Positions 55,486 through 64,000 of a stretch of 64,000 nt of DNA are shown here, in pieces. The translations under genes were made by a program, and so were the position numbers. This stretch comes from Rhododendron vialii (taxonomy: Eukaryota; Streptophyta; Magnoliopsida; Ericales; Ericaceae). The first letter of the stretch is position 1. Each line of letters begins with the position of its first letter. The DNA lies in the NCBI RefSeq assembly GCF_030253575.1, contig NC_080563.1, positions 36,069,001 to 36,133,000 of the forward strand, in the 5' to 3' direction. Below the pieces are notes generated by a model. The model searched no databases. It was not told the DNA's origin and worked only from the letters and a program-made list of their open reading frames with translations.

Positions 55486-55939
55486 CAACAAATAAACTTC
55501 TTTACCAAAAAAAAAAAAAAACTATTGATAATTTCATCAATTCCCACTGGACAATTCTATATGTGAAGAAATGGTTGTAGAAATTTCTTAAGAGAAGTGA
55601 GATTGTTTCTCTAAGAGTTGAGTTAGACATAAATTGATCCGAACATCTATTATAAAAATAAAATTAAAACTTGGAAGGAAGAAACCACCAAACAACAACA
55701 ACAAAAACTAGAAGTATTTTTTTAGAAAAACATCGAAAGAGAATGTATACCAAAATGGAAATATAACACTGCACCAGTGTAACACAGTACTTTGCATCAA
55801 TCCACAATCATCCACTACTACTAATACTAATAAACTTTCAAAGCAACAACTACTACTAATCCTTTTTTTTTGTTGGTTTTGTAATCAACTACTTGGTACT
55901 ACTCTGCCTCACAGAATCCCACGCCATTTCAGAAAAAAC

Positions 55940-57342
<1,403 letters not shown>

Positions 57343-57350
57343 CTCAGTTC

Positions 57351-58134
57351 TGCTTTTCCAAAAAAATAAACAAACGGAACACATGTCATTAAACAGAGCC
57401 AACCCTTGTAGGTTCAGTAATTCATTATAATCGCACATCAAAATCAACTTATTCATGAGGATTTCTAAGAATCCAACACGGATTTCGTCTCCACACCCTA
57501 ACTAATCACCCGTGCTGGAATATTCGGAAAAACCACGTAACAGAATACACGTGACGTGAAAGAGAAAAAAAAAAAAAAACCGAGTCAATCTCATAGGTTC
57601 AATATTTCAGTATAAAAACAGAGGAAAATCTCTTGATTCATGAGAATCTCCGAGAATCATACTGATTTCGTTCGAAAACTACAAACCCTAACTAATCACC
57701 GGAGTCAGAATAGTATTCGTAAAAACCTCATAACAGAATATACTTGTAAAAACAAACAGAGTCAACTTCATAATTTCAATAATTCAGTATAACAATAGAG
57801 GAAAATGTCTTTATTCATGAGAACTCTTCAGAATCCATACAGATTTCATCACAAAACTCAAAACCCTAACTAATCGCTGGAGTCCGAACAGTATTCGTAA
57901 AAAACCTCACAGCCAGAAGGAAGAAAAATCCATCCAAACAGAAAACATGTAAAAGCAGAAACAACACAAAAACATCCTTTTATTCACGATAATTTCTCCG
58001 AGAATCCATACTTAGAGTCTTAGACTGAATGGCATTTCGTTAGAAAACTGAAGAAAAACCCTAAGTAGAACCGCCAGACTTGCAATGCTAATTGAGAAAA
58101 CCTCATAACAAAAATATCGTTTCATTCACGATAC
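57351..58134 (-). other. Leader intron of H3 gene D with four tandem repeats
   Basis: The donor is CCAAG|GTATC at 58134 and the acceptor GGAAAAGCAG ends at 57351, seven bases before the ATG. Four degenerate units of about 150-190 bp start near 57408, 57597, 57770 and 57960. Each holds AATTCAGTATAA-like, CATGAGAATCTCC-like and (AA)ACCCTAACTAATC-like parts. The last is a telo-box-type motif known from plant leader introns and promoters. Confidence 0.75.
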
Positions 58135-58282
58135 CTTGGTGCGTCGGAAGGATTTGGAGGAAGTTGAGAGAGAAAGAGCGAGAAAGCTGTAATTTTCTCG
58201 AGAAACAAACAGGGAGGAGGGAAGGGAAGAAATGGTTATGGAGAACGTGGAGGGAAGTGGTAGTGGGAACGTTGTGAGTGGT

Positions 58283-58290
58283 TTTTATAG
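58283..58290 (-). promoter_or_regulatory. TATA box, H3 gene D
   Basis: CTATAAAA on the minus strand, with the conserved GC-rich element just upstream (about 58300-58325). Confidence 0.7.
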
Positions 58291-58389
58291 GTTTTTGTGA
58301 TGAGGCGGTTAGGGGACGTGGTTTCAGTTAAAACGTGGGGGTTTTAATCGGACGGCGAGTAATTATTCTTGTTGTGTTTTCTTGGTTTA

Positions 58390-59370
58390 AATTTTGACGG
58401 TTTGGATGCGTTGTATGATGTAATTAGAGGATTGTGAAACTCAAATTCTGGCTTTCTATTGGTCCATAACACCATGTGAGATTAAAAAGAGAGAGAGAGA
58501 GAGAGAGCGAGAGAAAAAACTAAACTACTTATTTTCCAAAAAATGATTTCGAATGTGTTTTCTTGACCAATTTATTTAACGGCTTGGATGTGCTTTATGA
58601 TGTGTTTTATGAGATAATTGGAGGATCATGACATTGAAATTCTTGCTTACCATTGGATGATGAACATGCATTTTTTTTTTAAGATTACAGACAATTTTAT
58701 TGCTCAAAAATAACAGAAAACTGTCCGAAGGCTACAAAATCTCATAATCCAGAGCCTATCGTTGGGTACAAAGACCTTAACGACTGGGTTATCCAAGGAC
58801 GAATCCACAAGGCATTGGGAGGGTACTCACCTGTGCACATGAAAATAAGCTCCACATGGGGATAATACGCGAACGGTAATGAGGACGGCAACAGTAATTT
58901 AACCACATGCACTATATTTCGTTTTTTGAATTTAAAGTTTTTAGCGGATCGTACCACTAAAATTCTCGCTCTTTTATTGGTCGAAGGTTGTGCATTTGTG
59001 TGTATTTTTTGTTCTAATTAAAAAACCATAAATCACTTTATATTTAATTTCAAAAATGTTTGGGTAGATCCAGCGGTTCATAATTATTTTCAATTTGCTT
59101 TTCTCAAGTTTATTAATTTAACGGCTTGAATGTGCTTTCTGAAGTAACTTGTGGATCGTGATATTGAACCTCTCACTTTCTATTGGTCCATAAGCATGCA
59201 TTTGTATTTTGTTTTAACTTGAGTTTCATAAATCACTCCTACTTTATACAGTGATCCAAGTAAATTGTTTTGTCTATAATTAGTTCTGATGAATTTTTTT
59301 TTTTTAAAACTTGATTGAACGGCTTAGATGTGCTTTTCAAGATAAATTACGGATCATGGACCAATGTGAG
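58390..59370 (-). promoter_or_regulatory. H3 promoter module array upstream of gene D
   Basis: Modules with ACGGCTTGGATGTG and inverted CCAAT are near 58391-58460, 58565-58655, 58928-58985, 59115-59185 and a half module at 59320-59360. One module is split by the insertion at 58671-58904. Confidence 0.6.
58671..58904 (-). mobile_element. 5'-truncated LINE-like insertion with poly(A) tail
   Basis: On the minus strand the segment ends AATAAAATTGTCTGTAATC followed by a pure A run. It is flanked by ACATGCA on both sides (58664-58670, 58905-58911), a 7-bp target duplication. It interrupts an H3 promoter module. Confidence 0.65.
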
Positions 59371-59527
59371 CGTATAACTTGGGAGATTAATGGTTTCCAC
59401 CATCCATTGTAGGTTCTATGGTGCGATCATTGTAATAATTTGAATAGTTCAGTGAGCTCTACAACATAAACAATTTAGATTACTGCTGTTAACGCACGGT
59501 GAAACCCACAAATGGTGGTGATGAAAA

Positions 59528-59991
59528 CAGTGGGGAAGCAGCTCCTCTCTAGTAATGGGCGAGGAGATTACTCTTTAGTTCTGCCTTTTCTGGGCCCATA
59601 CCGAGCCTACATTGATGATCGGAATCGTACATTATATAGATCTCGTCGAGTACTTCAACCATGCAAAATTTGATGTTGATCGAATGCCGTTCAAAGCCTC
59701 AGTTCTTTCTTGGAGAAAATTTAGTGGACACGCTGGATCGAAAATCACTTTCTGATGATTCAATGTGTCCATTACATTTTTTCCAAGAATAATGCTTTCT
59801 AATGAGGTATTGAACGGCATCCGATCAACACCAAATTTTGCATGGTTGAACTACTCGACAAGATCTACATAATGTACGATTCCGATCATCAATGTCGGCC
59901 CGGTGTGAGCCGAAAAAGACAGAACTATACGGGAAGCTCCCCTCCCATACCTCCTCTCTCCCATTACTGGAGAGGAGCTGCTTCCAAACTG
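59528..59991. mobile_element. Foldback MITE between H3 genes D and E
   Basis: The arms are inverted repeats for most of their length: GGAAGCAGCTCCTCTC at the left is mirrored by GAGAGGAGCTGCTTCC at the right, and GATGATCGGAATCGTACATT by its complement. The loop is near 59755. No clear target duplication. Confidence 0.75.
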
Positions 59992-60219
59992 TGGAATTTT
60001 TCCATCTAAGGTACTGTTATATGTAAGTAACTTCTGAAAGGACATCTAGCTAGGTCGTCAAAAAATCAAGTTGGATAAAACACATTATAAACAAATATGG
60101 ACCATACGATTGCTGTAAATGTTAATTAGGAGATAGGATAAGTTGATGGTATTATGATAAAAGCAATACACAAATACTTGATTATTTTGGCCTCTCGCCG
60201 GGTTTTATGATATTTCATA

Positions 60220-60770
60220 TGGAGTATGGCCCAATAAAAAACGAGTGTTTTAGACTCATGATCCGTATTTTGTTTTGGGAAGCATATCTAAACCGTTAAA
60301 TCAAGCTTTAGAAAGCATGCATGTCAGAAACAATCACTGACCGTACAATTTACTCGGACCACTTTATAAATTAGGAGTGATTTTACGGTATTTCTATTAA
60401 AATTAAAAAAGAGAAATACAAATGCATGCTTACGGACCAATAGAAAGCGAGGGATTTAGTGTCACGATCCGCAACGCGTCAAAAAGCACATCCAAACTGT
60501 CAAATAAAGCTGGACAAAGCACATCAGAAGTAATAACTAACCGTACGATCCACTTTAACTTTTTTGAAAATACGAGCGATTATTATTATTTTAGTTGAAA
60601 CCAAAATATATTGCCTACAATTGCACAATTATGGACCAATAGAAAGCAAGAATTTTAGTGTCGCAATCCTCTAATTACTTAATGGAACACATTCAAACCG
60701 TCAAATTAAAACCAAGAAAACACAAAATAAATAATTGCTGGCCGCACGATTAAACCACCACATTAACCGA
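60220..60770 (+). promoter_or_regulatory. H3 promoter module array upstream of gene E (three modules)
   Basis: In the orientation of gene E, CCAAT segments (GGACCAATAGAAAGC) are near 60434 and 60633, with a weaker one near 60231. The associated GTGTCACGATCCGCAACGCG at 60459-60478 contains an octamer-like GATCCGC. Confidence 0.6.
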
Positions 60771-60801
60771 AACCCCGCCCCTAACCGCCTCATAAGAAGC
60801 C

Positions 60802-60809
60802 TATAAATA
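60802..60809 (+). promoter_or_regulatory. TATA box, H3 gene E
   Basis: TATAAATA lies just below the conserved element CCCCGCCCCTAACCGCCTCA and about 100 bp above the ATG. Confidence 0.75.
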
Positions 60810-60911
60810 CTGTCACCAACGTGCCACTTCTCTCACCACCTTAATCATATCACTCTCTTCCTTCCTTTTCTGTTTGTTTCTTGAGAAAAAAAAAAAGAAG
60901 CAAAATTTCAG

Positions 60912-62273
<1,362 letters not shown>

Positions 62274-62820
62274 TTTTTCTTAAATGGTGCCATGGGGGGG
62301 CTACCATGTGAAGCAAATGTAGTCGTGCTTCTTGATGATGGTAGCCTATGGAAAATTCAGGGGTTTGTTTAGTTGCTTTGAAAGCTATTAGTAGTAATAA
62401 AACTGTGGTGCTATGAAGTATGGATTGATGCAAAGTACTCTTACTCTGGTGCAATGTTATGTTTCCATCTGGTTTTTTCAATTTCTGATGTTTTTAGAAA
62501 TACTTAGTTTTGTTTTTCTGATGTTTAACGCTTGCGCAGTTTATCTTGTTTGGCTATGTCCTCTTTTTCTGCCATTAAAAGAACATGGGAAACGGAATTT
62601 TAAGAAGGCCGGACTTGAGGATATTAACTGAAGTTCAATTATTAATAGGCCGGGCTTGGGCCTGGGTATGTACCAATTGTTATTATCTAGTATAAGCTGA
62701 GAATATTAAATGAAATCCAATTATTAATTGGCCGGGCATGGACATGCACCAGTGTCATTATTATATAGTATAAGCCAGACCCCGACCCAGCCCGTGTATG
62801 TGCACCCCTAAGTACAATGC
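62274..62820. other. 3' region of H3 gene E with an 80-bp tandem duplication
   Basis: Two adjacent degenerate copies of about 82 bp (near 62615-62700 and 62700-62780) share AATTATTAATAGGCCGGGC-like and TAGTATAAGC-like parts. No gene. Confidence 0.55.
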
Positions 62821-63095
62821 TCAATGGCCAAACCAAGCAATGGGGCTTCCCTATGTGGAGGTTGAATCTGATAACAAGCAAAGGTACGAGTGCATCTGAA
62901 TTGATGCCTCTCCAGTCTCCGCCAGAGGTCTCAGCTCTGGTGTTTGACATTCGGGATCCCATTAGCGAGGGGAATTTCAAACTTTCGTGGGTTAGAAAAT
63001 CGGCCAACATGGTGGATCAGGCTCAGGCTCACCAAGTTGCAGTTATGGTAGCCAAAGGAATTATCTCTAGATTGGATTTCTTCCGGTCCCCCTAG
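62821..63095 (+). pseudogene. Possible LINE-type RNase H fragment
   Basis: A 92-codon frame contains FKLSWVRKSANMV followed by HQVAVMVAKG. This resembles the last helix region of the RNase H domain of plant non-LTR retrotransposons (pattern F-W-V-R-x3-N-x-V-A-H). Only the end of such a domain is present, so I regard it as a relic. It could also be a chance frame. Confidence 0.4.
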
Positions 63096-63199
63096 AGTCT
63101 TGTTGATTTTGGATTTAGTTTCTTAGGCTCAAGCATCTGCATTTTTTTCAGATCTAAAATAAAGGGAAAATCATAGCGGATTGTTGTCTACGTGATTTC

Positions 63200-63520
63200 T
63201 TAGGTTTTATTTAACAATTTGAATGTATTTTTGTTTAGTGACTTGAGAATCGGGAAATTCAGATGCGTAAATCATATTTATTCCGTATTTTTCATAAAAT
63301 TTGGGAGCCAAAAGAATCAAGAATTTTTTTATTTCATACTTTATTTGAAGTACGATGATTTAATCCAATTTCTTAAATCAAATTACCGGGAACAATGATA
63401 ATTATTTGAGTTTTTTTTTTCCGGACTTGATGTAACAGTTTGGATGTACTTTTATAAGTAAATTGTGAATGGTGACACTGAAACATAAGCTTTCTATTGG
63501 TCAAGATTATCCCTGAAAAT
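63200..63520 (-). promoter_or_regulatory. Orphan H3-promoter-type modules
   Basis: Two degraded modules are present (TTTAACAATTTGAATGT near 63209; AACAGTTTGGATGTAC near 63434 followed by GGTGACACTGAAAC and TTTCTATTGGTC near 63492). They are oriented as the upstream array of a minus-strand H3 gene, but no such gene lies to their left. Confidence 0.45.
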
Positions 63521-64000
63521 TAGAAGTCAAAATTATCTCACCTTTTAATGTGTTTAGCTGAAGTACCATCAAGAACAATCAATTATCGATTTGAGTTATG
63601 AGCGAAATGCACATAGAAACCAATGCCATTTTTCCACGGGAAGGAATATTCGTAGTTAGGAAAACCTAAGGTCTGTTTATGAAATTTGTCCAAAAAAGGA
63701 AAAATTATCAAAACCATCCCCAAGGTTTCTAAAAATTGTAGATTACCCCCTCTCGTTTAGAAAATTATTAAATACCCCTTATCTCATAAGAGTCATAACA
63801 AACTACGCCCTTTACGTGATGTAGACACTAGAAAATTCGAACAAATTTGTCTGAAATCATCAAATTCTAATTACAGCAGACCAAAATATCTTTTTTAGAA
63901 TGTGAAAGGCTATTTTCACGCTTTTGCAGCCTTTCAAAGGCTACAAACAAAAGGACAATGTGGTCTATTGTTACTGGAATCTGATGATGCCAGACAGATT
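63521..64000. other. Intergenic, possible start of another Mutator-like MITE
   Basis: The segment 63690-63830 has phrases like those in the long-TIR MITEs above (AAAACCATCCCCAAGGTTT, CCCCCTCTCGTTT). The element, if real, continues past the window edge. No gene. Confidence 0.3.

Noticed and set aside
57480-58080. CRISPR-like regularly spaced repeats in the gene D leader intron
   Set aside because: The units are long, degenerate, directly adjacent and in a plant gene intron. They are ordinary tandem repeats.

Overview
This window is nuclear DNA of a flowering plant, probably a eudicot. The signs are a four-exon non-epsilon 14-3-3 gene, a plant-type COX6b with an acidic N-terminal extension, an RLCK-VII kinase with an MGNC myristoylation start, H3.3-type histone genes with leader introns, Tat-lineage Ty3/gypsy retrotransposons, many MITEs and tRNA-derived SINEs. 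The species cannot be named from the sequence alone.

Layout. 1-5382 is one end of a Ty3/gypsy element on the minus strand: a gag frame broken by one stop, about 1 kb of leader, a primer-binding site and a 2.3 kb LTR carrying an unusual palindromic motif. 5383-8700 holds a 90 bp AT microsatellite, a CACTA-like repeat array and a four-module inverted-repeat element. 8729-9265 (-) is a small predicted membrane protein. It diverges from a 14-3-3 gene (9753-13084, +) whose first 110 bp are present four times in tandem and out of frame. 15411-18706 (+) is a complete five-exon COX6b-1 gene.

The rest is organised around a cluster of five divergent histone H3.3-like genes, here called A to E: A 20191-33118 (-), B 36314-37770 (-), C 40522-41548 (-), D 55940-57342 (-) and E 60912-62273 (+). 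All have the same four coding exons and readable frames. D is the most conventional (136 aa). A and B have lost Lys9, C has lost Thr11 and Lys14, and every copy has a different sequence at the exon 1/exon 2 joint (residues 24-28). A/B and C/E form two sister pairs by shared characters. The promoters carry degenerate tandem modules of about 210-240 bp, each with a CCAAT box and usually an octamer-like GGATCGTGACAC element. Intron 2 of gene A contains a complete, apparently very young 11.7 kb Tat-lineage retrotransposon (20830-32553). It has an intact 1949-aa polyprotein and, on the opposite strand, a separate spliced gene (742 aa) with its own TATA box.

Between C and D lies a five-exon RLCK-VII kinase gene (45072-49293, -) with MITEs in its introns. 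The intergenic DNA is rich in short non-autonomous DNA transposons, several with exact target-site duplications: Mutator-like, hAT, PIF/Harbinger-like and Stowaway types. The last 1.7 kb has a LINE-like RNase H fragment and orphan copies of the H3 promoter module, which suggests the cluster once extended further.
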